Positions 25,470 through 37,660 of a stretch of DNA of 64,000 nucleotides are shown here, piece after piece. The stretch is from the NCBI GenBank assembly GCA_050084515.1, contig CM114272.1:14384001-14448000 (forward strand). Reading direction: 5' to 3'. The translations under genes and the position numbers were made by a program. This DNA comes from Blasia pusilla. Lineage: Eukaryota > Marchantiophyta > Marchantiopsida > Blasiales. The notes under the pieces are model-generated. The model was not told the DNA's origin and ran no database searches. It saw only the letters and a program-made list of their open reading frames with translations. Position 1 is the first letter of the stretch; each line of letters opens with the position of its first letter.

Positions 25470-27450
25470 AGTAACAGGTCTCAGTTTGGGTACTTGGAAC
25501 TTCTGTGGAGTAACCCATCTGATGGAGTAGCTTGAGGTTGCTGGTGTTCGGCTTAAAAATCAAATTCATATGTGTGGTTGTCAGGAAACTTGAGAAACCA
25601 AGTTAATGGACATACCCCCACACCACAGTCCGTACAGTTTGGAAAGGCATGCAACACACAGGCTGACAACAACAGAGGTATGAAAGATGTTGGCTTCTTC
25701 ATTAGAGACTTCATGGTGGGTGTGAGATGATCAGCACAGGGTTAGAGTATGAACACAGCGTATGGGTTAAAGTCCGAGCGGAGTGGGACTCAAGAGATAT
25801 GAATATCCGATGTGTTTACATGACCACAAACAGTGAAGCTACTGCTGTAACAGAGGCAGTGTTTGATAAAGTGAAAACAGATTGCCTTTGATTCCAGATA
25901 AAGAGGAACCGTAGTCGTGCTGGGAGACTTCAACAGTTGGGTGGGGCAAGATGGAGACCCCCAGACGGAGACCAGGATGTTAGGAGATGTGAGAGTGAGT
26001 GACGATGGCACACATGCCATCAGGGTATTGAGGGACCTTCAATTGAAAGCACTGAATGATAGGCATACTGTGGGGTCCCTGGACGAGGATCAACTTCAAC
26101 TAGAACGAGAGCTCAATTGTGGATCACATAGCTGTGGATGAGGAACTCAACGCATGCCAAGAGACAACCACAGTGGATGCAAGATATAGGAAGATCTGAT
26201 CATTCACTGATCTGGATAGAGTTACAGCAAAGACTAAAGTGCTCGTCCAAACAAGACAAGAGAGTGACCAAGAAATAGACATAAGCCCACCTACTGCATC
26301 TTCTTGAACCTCAAGAAGGCATATGACACTGTATGGCATAGAGTCGTGGAGAAAATGTATCAGAACACCATGAGTAGAACTCTGGTGAATGGCCAGCAAA
26401 GTGGAGCAGTAGACCTCAAGCAGGGAGTGGCCCAAAGATGCCCACTCTCCCCCACCCTCTTCAATATTTTCATCAACTTTCTATTAGCACTTTCAATAAG
26501 AAGGGAACACTTTTATTGTTCCAATGCATGCAAGCTTTTGAAGAGAATTTCTCTCTTCTATCTCTTCTCTCCTCGACTAGCACCGTCCGACCAGGACACG
26601 GGGTCCATGGTCACAAGGCTTTGACAGGCACTACTTAATCAGTACAGTCTCTCTTCACGAGACAACTAATGGCAGTCGTATCAAAATCAATGTAGGACTG
26701 AGATGCTACACACAAAAACTTCATCTCTTAAACCCATGGTCATCCTGGCCATGGTTTCTGCCTCTGAAGTTTGGGGCCCCAGCCACAACGAATGGTCAAA
26801 AAGACTAGATGACCCTCAAAAGCTCTTCATGTGTCAGATATTGAGCATTAGTAGAACAACTTCCCACAACTTGCTCCTGGTTGCGTTCAGAGAAGTGCCA
26901 ATTGAGATTCATGCTGTAAAGAATCTGATCACATTCCTCCAAACACCTTCAAGATGTCAGTGAAAACCCAAATTGTCTGTCTGCAAGGACTTTTCAAGCT
27001 TCTAAGAATAGTGCAGCCGCTGGAGCAAAGAACTGGTACTCTGACTGCAGCGAAAAGCTCCGAAAATGGGGCATTTCAATCCATGACCTACCAACAAGCA
27101 TTAACCAGGACCTGTGGGAGCAATTACACAGCAAGTATATCTTGGTCAATTGCTATGGGAAAACGGGGGTGATAAGTCTCAAAAAATTGGTGAAAAGATG
27201 AGATGCTACCACACCTACATGAGTACTGGGAGATCCCTGAAGCAGGCCACTTACACCTCTGCCTCCATTCCAACCAAGATCTGTTATGCCTTAGCTAGAT
27301 TCAGATGCAGTTCAACTGACCTCCAGATTGAGAAAGGAAAATCCTCACAGAAGAAAGAGAGGGTAGAGTGTGTAAGCATGACGACTCAGGGATCCTTGAG
27401 GATGAAGTCATCTCCTTGCTCCAAAACTAAGTCCCATGGCCCTCTGGGGT
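25470..27450 (+). mobile_element. Degraded LINE remnant, + strand
   Basis: Broken frames follow the order of a LINE ORF2. An endonuclease start reads GTWNFCGVTHLM (about 25.49 kb). WVKVRAEWDSRDMNIRCVYM is at about 25.77 kb and LGDFNSWVGQDGD at about 25.92 kb. RT pieces LNLKKAYDTVWHRVV (26.31 kb) and GVAQRCPLSPTLFNIFINFL (26.43 kb) follow. The YADD segment is missing. A C-terminal stretch with SASEVWGPSH is at 26.76 kb and a zinc-binding-like tail at 27.3-27.4 kb. The host COQ3 gene points the opposite way, with its start codon about 220 bp upstream of the first recognisable LINE residue. Confidence 0.85.
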
Positions 27451-28639
27451 CCCCGTGGACAATAAATCTACTCATTCATTCCTCTCCCCTTTCCTCTTCT
27501 GGTTTCCGCTACTTTCATTCAGAAATTATTAGAAAACATCTGCCTCCACTCTTACTAACAAAAGTGGAGCTCTGTTCTGACCAAATCTGTAACCCTTATG
27601 TTACAGAATTATTCTCTGATCCCAGAATTATTCTGATCATTATGTTACAGAATTATGATCCGGGGAAAGCTCGCGTGTTATCACAAAGAGACTACTCGTT
27701 AAGTAGTGCCTCTGAGCTGCAATTTCTTCGCAGGCTCTACGTCCAGCATAAGATCACTCACTCGGCCCTCTGGAAGCGGAACCCGCGGCCTCCTAACTTA
27801 TCACTTTCCAATGCAAATTTCAAGTTTCTCACTATCCCATTCCTACCACAAGATCACACACTCACTCACTCCCTCCCTCCCTTCCATTGTAAGGCAAGGC
27901 CATTTTCACTCACATGGACGACGGAACAGTCCCATGGGCCTCGCTAGGCTCTTCTCTTGAATCAGAAACTGACATCGAAATCAAATAGATCCCTCAGGAC
28001 TCGCAGCGGAAAAATCAGTCCTCGCAATTATACACTACTCTCTCCAATTCCTTCTCTCTACCCGAATATCTACCCAATATCTAACAGTGAATCAACCAAT
28101 CGATTAATCGCTCACTCACTTTCTTCCTTTTCGGCACTGCGCTGCTCCTTTCCGCTTGTGGCAATACCGCTGCTGATTGAAGAGGCCTCCCAGCGGCGTG
28201 AAATCATGAACCCTGAGAGCTGAGCGTTCGCCTGTGGCACAATCAAACTCTCACTTGGCAAGCTTTGCATCGATGCTCATACCAACGAAACAGATCGGAA
28301 TCCCGAACGCGAATCGGGACACAGAGGAAGAAATTCTCCACTGCATCAAGAACAGAGGAGAATGCAGAGAGCCGAGAGGAAGTATGGCAACATCCTCTCC
28401 TCTACAATCGACGGGTGCAAAAGCAAAGGTGCCACGCGTCATATAGGCAGGAACTAGCCACGAGATGTTTACAAATCAAAAGACGTTTTAAAATTGAATT
28501 TGATCATTGAGTTCAAAGTGGGCTTTTATTTATTTATTTATATATATATATATATATCAACCTCCTCATATCAATGTCAAAAGAGTGTATAGTATTTAGA
28601 TTTGTTTTGTAAGTTATTTGGAGTGAGGGATTTAATCAT
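27451..28639. other. Intergenic, no gene recognised
   Basis: Follows the LINE 3' end. A 17-bp string TTATGTTACAGAATTAT appears near 27597 and 27639. Open frames here show no known domain. Confidence 0.4.
28525..28557. repeat. (TTTA)n(TA)n microsatellite
   Basis: TTTA units pass directly into an uninterrupted TA run. Confidence 0.9.
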
Positions 28640-29568
28640 GGATTGTGTAGCGATGTGTATGCGTACGATCAGAGATCACGAGAGATTTGGGAGCCGATGA
28701 TTGGTACTAAATTGACATGAGCGGAGAAGAGACAAGTGTTGCAATTCTTGAGGAGATTTAGGGACCGATTTAGAGATTTAGATTTTGCATATAGTATGTA
28801 TGACTTGGGTACGCTAAAGGATCCAGATATTTGGATCGAGTTGGATAGAGATACACCCATCTTCCCACGACCCTACAAGTATTCCGACATGGAGCGAGCC
28901 TTGATTCAAAGTAGGAGTTGAGACTTAGTTGACGTTGGACTCGTGGAGAGTATGCATCTACCACAGTTATGCCAACAAAGAAGGACATGCATGGCCAGTG
29001 GACTGATAGGAGGATAAGTGGGGATTAGCGTCCTATCAATCGGCATAGGAAGGTCGATTGCTCTGCTATGCCTATTCGTGAGGAGATCTTTGATGAAGCG
29101 GGGCATGCAAAGATCTCCGTATTGGCTATCATCGGTTGCCCATTTGGGTGGAGGACACGGAGGAGACAACATTTTGGGGGATAGATCCTTTCCTGAAGGA
29201 TTGTTTATACGAGTGGCGATTGGGTTGAAGAACACCCTTGCGGGTTTTCAACAAGTTATGGATAAGTAAGGATTTTGGATGCTTTGGATTTAGCAAGATG
29301 TTACATCAATGAAATTATCGTCTTTAGTGCCACAATTCATAAGCATGAATGAGAGATATCTAGAGGAGGTGTTTCAACGATTGCAGTTACATGGGCTGAA
29401 GTTACATACAAGCAAGTGCAAGTTCTTTCATGACCAGATCGAGTACCTTGGACAAAGCATTTCTCCAAGGGATATTTGAGTTCAGTAGACGAAGGTGGAG
29501 GCCATAGTGCGCAATCCTCACCCTACACATATGAGTCAAATTCTAGCTTTCATGGTATTGGGGAACTA
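28640..29568 (+). pseudogene. Ty3/gypsy reverse transcriptase remnant, + strand
   Basis: Degraded pol fragment related to the minus-strand copies at 42-47 kb. MYDLGTLKDPDIWIELDRD (about 28.80 kb) matches the RT N-terminal segment of element B. Later pieces include LYEWRLG-like sequence, AGFQQVMDK (29.24 kb), RCYINEI in place of the YIDD box, KCKFFHDQIEYLGQ (29.42 kb), and KVEAI near 29.50 kb. It stops where the conserved GLANFY segment should be, and a TGTCGTGCGC block begins exactly there. Confidence 0.8.
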
Positions 29569-29704
29569 TGTCGTGCGCATACACGTCCCTACACAACCCA
29601 CATCGCTGGTCACATTTACCCACCACACAACACCGATCTTCCCCAACATACTGGTAGATCCACACAAACCAAACAAACTCACGCATATACATCCAGACCC
29701 CACA
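29569..29704 (-). repeat. Short terminal-repeat-like block (TGTCGTGCGC type), copy 1
   Basis: Starts TGTCGTGCGCATACACG and ends CACA just before a pyrimidine run (CCGCCCCCCTAG) that would be a polypurine tract on the minus strand. Related blocks start at 39346, 39797, 40041, 43046, 43691 and 52837. The TG...CA ends and adjacent polypurine tract suggest a terminal repeat or its end. The full LTR may be longer. Confidence 0.6.
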
Positions 29705-30290
29705 ACCGCCCCCCTAGCTCGGAGCTGGGTCCCCCTAACTCCAGATAGTAAACACCTATGTATTTGACATGATTTACTATCCTATATACATCTAGCACCA
29801 TCGGTGCCGCCGTCCCCACAACAATGCCACACTTCAGCAACCCCCCGTGTTGATCCCTCTGGAGAGATCTAACACTCTCGTACCCTGCTCAAAACATATG
29901 CAAGGCTCCACGCATGCCTCACGAGCTTGTTTGCACTCCACGCATCTCAACACTCATCCCCAACAACAATAACAAAGCTCCGCACCATGGGAAGAGACAC
30001 CCACCCTGGCATATCTCTCTATGGGACTATCTGCTACGGGAATGTCATCTGTATGTGTGCTCCTCTCTCCGAACCCTCCTAATTAACCAACACTACCTGT
30101 GAATGCGGCCAACATGGTCACCGTATCCTCACGTGGTCAACCATCACTACACCCTTCAAACAACACCGGTAGATGGGTCACCTATCCATCACCTAATCGC
30201 CATCTTGGACAATAAGAAACCGTCTCCTCCTAGAAATCCAAAATCAACCCAAGGGGATACAACACACTAAATATTACACAAAAAATATTG
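29705..30290 (-). pseudogene. Methyltransferase-gypsy remnant: 3' tail joined to methyltransferase N-terminal region
   Basis: After the polypurine tract and about 130 bp of 3' tail, the sequence from about 29840 aligns with 48.89-49.38 kb of element B, including GAGATCTAACAC (minus-strand motif I region of the methyltransferase) and CATGGGACTATC-like strings. The RT, RNase H and integrase that should lie between are deleted. Heavily decayed and without a long frame. Confidence 0.65.
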
Positions 30291-30350
30291 TTGTCATCAT
30301 TCACACACACATAACACAAGACATCATACTCACTCATGATATCTACACAC

Positions 30351-30521
30351 GAAGATGATGATTTTATTTACCAAATATATCCCGAGGGATCAATCAGAAA
30401 TAGGATCTTATAATTGGATCTCTTAATTTGTTACATGAAGATGATGATTTTATTTACCAAATATATCCCAATGGATCAATCAGAAATAGGATCTTATAAT
30501 TGGATCTCTTAATTTGTTCTC
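30351..30521. repeat. 86-bp tandem duplication
   Basis: Two nearly identical units start at 30351 and 30437 (GAAGATGATGATTTTATTTA...), differing at only a few sites. Confidence 0.9.
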
Positions 30522-32544
30522 GATAACATGAGGTTATTTGTATGAGTTTGCACCTCTCCTCCAACTTAGAGAGAAGGAATATTTCAAAATATTATGCCTC
30601 ACTTTATGGATTTTCCCCCCATTTCAAAGGATTTTAGACCTCTAGTTTTCTTAATATCAACATTTCGCAAGCTTTGACAAAATTGCTCGGAGGTGTTTCC
30701 ACCTATTTGAATCAAATTGCAAGAAAATGGACACACATGGAGCTCCTAATCTTCAAAGCCACCTTCATTCTAGCCACATTCTTTGCTTTTTGAATGTGGG
30801 TCCGTAGCTATAATCAAAGGTTGGCTCAAGGGACTCGATTAATTTAGGACCTGTTGGCCACCTCAGTCAGAGAACTTTCGAGAGTCTGCTCATCTGTCAT
30901 CTACAAACGTCCATTTCGTTGGAGACGGCAGAGGGTATCGCTGGGTCTGCTGTGCTTTGATGGCACCCCTTTGGTAGCGTTCAACGGATTTTCTTGGATT
31001 GAAACTTCCCTCAGCACTCTTACCAGCCTACCCATCTTAAGCACAGTTCACATCGAGAAGGAATAAAATTGCAAGACGGTCTAATCCCCGTTTTGGTTTC
31101 GTACCCACTCGCATCGTTGAGAACGTTGAAACCACGGAATCGTTCTGGCGTCATTCCCTACTGACAGCTTCAGAGTGCGATTACGAACGCAGTTCCACTG
31201 TGCAAGGTATCTATCCATTGGGGTCCGACTATGGATGCATTTCCACCGTGAGAAACTGTCCGCCCTTTGTACGGATTTCCTGCCTTCCCCTTCCACGCGC
31301 CACAGATTCCCACTCCCTTGTCTACATTTTTTAGACTTGTCTCGTGATCAGGCCAGAGTCCTGGTACTTTCGGTACTTCCCAACGTGGAGCGACTGACTC
31401 TTCATGGTCTGTACGGTGGACGGATCCGGTGATTTCAGCTTCGGTTCCTTCTCTCGGGGTCTTCCAAAGTCTTCTTTGGAAGACTCCTGCACAATCCAAT
31501 GCCTTCAGCCTAAGCAGGTAACTTCCCATCAGATATGCTCATGCCTTCACTTCTTAACTTTCTCGTGAACTTTCGATTCCTTCGTCGGGCCGACCAGCAT
31601 TTCAGACCATGTTTGAATTCTGAACTCACGATTCCCAACCCTTCCTGTTACATTCACTGGCCAGAGAAGGCGCTTCCAACCACCCTAATTCCATGCCACA
31701 AGTGACTCTTTGCAGCTGTCACTCCGTGAATCAATGCCTGTCCCGTCGCGGCTTTGAAACCACGGACAATGCCCTCTTCTTGATTGTCAGACTAGTTTTC
31801 ATAGAAATGCAGCTGCTTCCAATAGCAGCACGTCACGAGTCATGCTCGATCCGATCCGATCCGATCGTCTAGCTTCACCAGTCACCTGCAGGTCGCGCTC
31901 ACGTGTGATCACGGAGCCTTTTCTTTTCCTTTCCAGAACTGAATCAACTCCGGGAGTTGATGTACGCTATTTCCTTTCAGATGTCCGCATTTTGAATGGT
32001 GATGGATTGACTCCGACAGCCAGTTACGAATTCCATCGCTCGCTATTCGTTCCCCTGGACAGATGCCTCGTATATCCTACATCGAGCGGTGCCATTGTCA
32101 AACAGCATATCAAAAGCGTACGACTGTTGCCTGATAAAGAGGAGCAAACAGAGCATAGTCACATCGCAAGAGAGCACGATTTCGGGAACAACTTCCTCAG
32201 TAAGTCACGTGGAAATAAGGGTGCCATACTACTGATTACGAGGATTACTTTATTGATGATTGGGTACAAAGCCAGCCCCACCGAGGCTAGGTTGCCAGTC
32301 TTCAACTTCTAGCCCCACCCGTGTGTTTTTGTTGCCTCCTCTATACCTATCCAATGTTGTTCTACCAAAAGAAACTCGTCTTTCCGTACCCTCACACTTC
32401 CCTCGTGTTAAGCATGCAGAAAAGCCAAAGAATACCTACTGTGCGCTCTCATTTGTACAGAGGAGTAGTAGGCTGCTTACATTCTCAGCAGCCTCCTATT
32501 CCCTTCCTCCACCTTTGCAAATAACTAGATCAAAACATATCTGC
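30522..32544. other. Intergenic with weak + strand open frames
   Basis: Open frames at 30854-31066, 31175-31432 and 31842-32312 have protein-like composition. LSVLPNVERLTLHGLYGG (about 31.38 kb) faintly resembles a leucine-rich repeat. There is no start, splice pattern or domain strong enough to call a gene. The final part is the 3' flank of the deubiquitinase. Confidence 0.3.
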
Positions 32545-35500
32545 TCAGAAGCCCAGTCGCTTGTAGAACAGAACATAAGCTTGCTCCTGTAGGACGCGAC
32601 TCACGCTAACCGCAGAAACTACTCCATCATCAAACCGCAGCCACTGTCCGCTCGATTGTTTAGAATCAGCGGTGTAGTGTCCTACCGATGGATCCTTCCC
32701 ATGATGTGACACGGTAGCAACAAGCTCGTATCTGCGAGCCTGGATTGATTCCAAAAGAAATTACTATTGAGGGATTTCCGGATCAACTGCCACATTATCA
32801 TTAGTTTTGCAACATTCATAGAAGCCACGCGTCGCCTTGCCATCTTCCTACGGACCAAACTCTAATAGAGATTCGATAAGCTTTATCTGCTCCAACCCGT
32901 ATCCCACAATAGGCTATAAAACATACTACAGACTAGTGTTTTACATAGTTGGCAGAAGAGAGACTGGGAAAAGAAAAGGAGTTGAGACACGTTACTCCTC
33001 TTACGCATATCCACATGCTAGGTAACAAGCCATGAAAGCAACCATGGAAAAGAGATACTACAATGCAACTTGGGATACGCACCTCGCTTCCTGAGCCTAT
33101 AGGCGAAGAAAGCAATTCACGACCCAAGGTTACTTCAAGTGGAAAGTGGACAGCTTTGTGCAGTTTGCTCGAACCACCACTTCCATAGCTAAAACGCATT
33201 AAATGCAGGATCAGCACCCTTGGCAAAGTTTGTATCTTCACAGATTTACTGGCTGTCACCACCTCACCGAGCTGAGCATAAGATAAATGTGTCAGTTTTG
33301 ACATTTCTCACTTACCAGCATGTCGAGTTAAAACCCAACGCCACAAAATCAAGAAAGCCCTTGGCTTGAAGAGACTCACAATAAAGCTTAGTTTTGTAGA
33401 AAAAAACCAGAGAAAATTAGACTCGTCAAACCATCTAACGGTCGGTACATCCCATCTAATGACTTCAATATTGCTCCTTCGAACTCCGAGGGTTTCAGAG
33501 AAAAGACGGCCTTTTCACCTTGGCTGTTGACGGCTTATATCCTTCCAGAGACTCGGGGGCTGCAAAGAAACGCAGACCATCTTCAATTGAATGCACAAAG
33601 TCCGGTACTATATCCAAGTGCAATACCAAAAATGGCTGCACAGTTGCAGATGCCTTATTGCCTGGAGGCCAAAGAATATCGACAAAATTAGTACCAAAAA
33701 TAGTTCCTGTCAATATTATGTATGACTTAAACAGATTTTTCAAGTCACCCTTGTCCACAGCAAATGGCCGCCAAGAAGATGACATACTGACATCTGTACT
33801 TTGAAGCTTTATGTGAGTAGATGGGACTGGTTTAGATGCGCTACCACATATCCAAGTCCATTTTTTAGTGGTTTGACCATCTTGGGCCAAAGTCCTCATT
33901 CCCAGGATTTCTACACTAACAAGGGCTATGGACGTTCCATTGAGTCAAAACAGGGCAGCCTGTTTGCAGGCGTCTCTAACAGAGCAACACAAACCTCTAC
34001 TCATACCAAGAAGAGGATATTGGAGGGTTGTCAGTTGACAATATCACATATGATTGTGGATGAGAGGCTGTCCTAGATCGATTTTAGAGGGTGGCCAAAA
34101 TGTTGGACGGAATATTATATGGTAATTGCTACACTGTATAAATAGCTGAAAAACAATTCTATGACTCGCATAATTTTGTTGATGCATCAAGAAGAGAAAT
34201 ATGCACTTTGACTAACGTAATCAATAAGTACATGGGTCCCTTCCAATTACCCAAACACCAAATTCTTAGGTCCACTTAGAAGCTCTTCTCTCTTATCATC
34301 TGTACTAAAGGCTCCCAAGTATATGTAAATTTTGAGTGAGAAGCCCACCCAAGTCCAGATGGTTTCAGTCTCTTGAAAATGTTCCAACTACACTTCGTCA
34401 GAGCTGGGTGAGTTCCATCTAAACTTTCCACGCATCACAACACAAATTTTTCTTTTCAATTGCTCTTTCCAAAATCTTGAAAGTACATATTAGCAACACT
34501 CAATCGCAGATAACAATTGACAGGTGACAATTTTAATCACTGCTCGAGTCTTCAGCACTACATCTGTGACACTATTGCAAGGCTGAGGTAGGAGCGAGAA
34601 CCTTTAGTTTTCACGACGCTCCGCAATTGACCTCCAAAGATATCTGTGATTGCTGACTCACTTAGAGTGTGGGTGCGAGTTACAGCAGTCCGTTGTTTGG
34701 GGCCAACCATTTCCCAGTCTTCATCCTCCACTGATGTGACAGAAGATGTTGACTGCACACTGGGAGATTCATTGCCTTGGAGACGCAGTATTTCTTCATG
34801 CATTCGATCAATTAAAAAACTTAAGAACTCTTGCGCATCTTCCTGCCTGCATGCTCCACATACCTGAGTAAGACAAAGTACTTGAAACTTACCACAAAAC
34901 CCCAGACATCAGTGCTGAAGAAAGAACACATATGAGCTGTATACAACTTCACTCCTGTGTTTATGAGTGTGTTACAGAATAAGTCATTGGGACTTATCCG
35001 AAAGTAAAATAGATTATTAAAGGCCTTTGTTACCTGTTTCTGCCTGCAGCTCTAGTGGGCTGATCAGGAGTGAAACTTTGGAGGACAACATCAAACATGG
35101 CTGGGGCAAAGGGCCTCCCAACATCCATCAAAGGCACTTTTGTGTCAACCTCACGCCGGAGCTTCGCTGCATTTTGGTCGGGTGCAGATTCAAACTCTGC
35201 AGAAAAGTCGACAAAGGCCCGGAGAGTCGGAAAACCAGTCTGTAGGCCGCAAAAGATCCAGACAGGCGATGATTAACAGCTCCCCAAAAAAATACGGGCA
35301 CCACAAGCAGTTGACTGCAACTTGACTGCATGTCCATGCAGATCGTTCTATGAGATTCACAACTGCTCCAAAATCATCTTATCATCTGCCCCAATCTTTG
35401 GTTGACCCTTATAAGGTTGACGTTATATGAACAACGAAACAGCTTAAACCCCTGTGCGACTGACTCAGTTGTGAAGCATAGTGATTCACAACACGTGTCC

Positions 35501-36736
35501 ATAAAAATAGAACGCAAACGTTTCTTCATAGCAGGAACTTCCTTACAAGCAGGTGCAGACTCGTATGCTGCTAAATCCATCTATATTCACGAAGAAGAGA
35601 ACCAGATCCAAAAGAGCAGAACTACTCTGAGGATTGGGGAGAAAAGATACACCAGACATTACCTGGGGTATGTTGCGAGCTTTCAGAACTTGTAGTAGGT
35701 GCGTGAAAGCAGAGCAGGAGAGTAAAGCCTGCACGGTGGAGTTAAGGAAACACGAATTCCCTGTGTTGATCAAGCCCCTTGGTGCAAGCCTTCTCCCAGA
35801 AGCCTCTGCGTCGCGGAGACTCTTGAACCAGATCTCTCCACTCAAAGCAGTGACTGGAATAACTTCGTTTTGCTGTGTCAGTAGATGACCTTTGAGGTTA
35901 CCTTTTCCTTTCCCTTTAGCTCCCCCAGGCGATTTGAGATTTGCCAACGATTCTGCCGTAACCCCGACGAGGGCTGCCCATGACTTCGGCATAAGCTCGG
36001 CAGGAACCGCTTCAGAATCGGTACTCGGAGATGCATTCATCAACAGCTCTGACGATCGTCCTCCTTCCTTTCCAAGCAAAAACTTCTGTGTCACCCCGTG
36101 CCCTTCCAAGAGCGGTCCAGGCGTGGACGCGGTACGGCTTGGGACTGCCCCGTTCTGTTTCGTAGGAACTGGTGCCGCTACTCCGCTTCCACCCACACTC
36201 CTGGCGTAGGCCACATCATAAGGATGCACTACCAACCAATCTGTGTGATCTCCATTTTCTGTTATGGTGCCCTTCGTAGGTTCAGGAGGTGCGTGACTCA
36301 CTGCAGGAATACGGAATCTATCACCCGAATTCTTCAAATCTCCTTGTTGCCCGCTTCGCCCAGCAACTGCCGCAGTAGTAGCAGCAGTAGAGGTGGTGGT
36401 GGGGTGCTTCTTGACCACCCCGTGTCCCGCCGTCTTACCTGGAGTATTAACGACGGGTTCTGGCTGCCTCCCATTCCCGATAACTCGAACATTCGCGGTG
36501 GAGACTCCCTTAGAAGCAGCACCGTGTCCATTTTGACTAATAGACTGAACTTTCGTTTTCGATTGACTCCTCGAATCTAAGGATGGTTTTTTGGGGGAAT
36601 GGAAACCGTTCTCCTTAACTACAGAACGATTAGGAGATTGAATCTTCTTCTCGCTGGAAGATTCCACCGGGGAGGGTTGGAATAGATGTACCTCATCTTC
36701 AGTAAAGGATCCAAAGAGAAAGACCTGCCAACCCAT
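32545..36736 (-). CDS. UBP24: Ubiquitin carboxyl-terminal hydrolase, USP10/UBP24 type
   Basis: Cysteine protease that removes ubiquitin from proteins. Six exons, minus strand: 36736-35663, 35239-35034, 34846-34602, 33661-33519, 33271-33083, 32739-32545, giving 683 residues with consistent phases. The N-terminal third is low-complexity and Ser/Pro-rich after [12 protein letters not shown], a plant UBP24-like start. The Cys box [20 protein letters not shown], with the catalytic Cys after NS, ends exon 1. QEDAQEFL is in exon 3, with [15 protein letters not shown] and [10 protein letters not shown] shared with USP10. [13 protein letters not shown] is in exon 5. Exon 6 holds the His box with GHYTAD and the WLRFDD acidic residues. 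The catalytic set looks complete. The start is uncertain: the frame is open to an ATG at 36901, or translation may begin in a separate upstream exon spliced near 36723. Confidence 0.92.
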
Positions 36737-36993
36737 CGATATCATATCAGAATTGATGAGAACCTTGCAGAAATTGCAATTCTCTGCAGGCGAGTATGAA
36801 TAAACGCAACACAAAAGCAGGAAAACTACGGAAGAAGGTGTAAGAGAAAAACTCCCCACCAACGCAGAGCGATCCCTTCGCTTTAACGACGAGAGAAACA
36901 TTAGAAAATCAGCACACGATAAAATTCAATCTCCGGCTTCTCCATCTTATCCAAAATGGAATTCTTGACCAAACTCAAATTCCACCACAATAG

Positions 36994-36994
<1 letters not shown>

Positions 36995-37032
<38 letters not shown>
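36995..37032. repeat. (CT)19 microsatellite in the deubiquitinase 5' region
   Basis: Uninterrupted CT run, a GA run on the coding strand, about 95-260 bp upstream of the candidate start codons. Such runs are common in plant 5' leaders. Confidence 0.9.
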
Positions 37033-37037
<5 letters not shown>

Positions 37038-37608
37038 CTATTCTCCATCACTCATTTCATCCACCGAATCGAAGCGATAAGCAACCACGCACAGGTAAGC
37101 AAAAAGGCCACATACGGGGTCCGTCATATTTGAAGAGAGCCGGGAGGCGCCATACTGGTAGTGATGAAGCGGTGGACGCCGTTCACAAATTTGTAGATAC
37201 GGTCAATATGGTGACGAGCCACGCCCAACAGCACAGCTGACGCTGCTCCAGCCGCCCCGTTCGCTTCTCCCTCCTCCTCTCCAACGCGCCGTCCTTATCC
37301 TCTTGTGCACGGGCTGGCGGGCGCCGTGAAGACAATCCTCCGACTTCTTGTGTCTGTCGCGAATGGTCCGATGGATTCGTCCTCTCGAGCAAATGGTCTC
37401 TGCAATCTGCAAAGGCCGATGCGGAAAGGAAATCGCGCGTCGCGCAGACGCCACAACAGAAAGAGAGAAAGAGAGATGCAAAAGGAATCCCCATATCGCG
37501 AAGACGCCACAAGAAGAGAGAGACCACCCCGCTACACGACAATTTAGCCACAGATGACGCAACTTCAGAGGACGTTTAAAAGGTACCGCCCACCCTTCAC
37601 AGACTCCT

Positions 37609-37660
37609 CATCCATCCATCCATCCATCCATCCCTCGGTCCGTCCGTCCGTCCGTCCGTC
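37609..37660. repeat. (CATC)n then (CCGT)n microsatellite
   Basis: About six CATC units followed by about six CCGT units. Confidence 0.9.

Noticed and set aside
30854-31432. Possible F-box/leucine-rich-repeat gene on the + strand
   Set aside because: Only one faint LRR-like phrase, no F-box and no exon structure; reported only as a weak intergenic note.
37183-37562. Overlapping open frames on both strands, some hydrophobic
   Set aside because: Several frames are open at once in a stop-poor stretch next to a promoter, and none has a recognisable motif.
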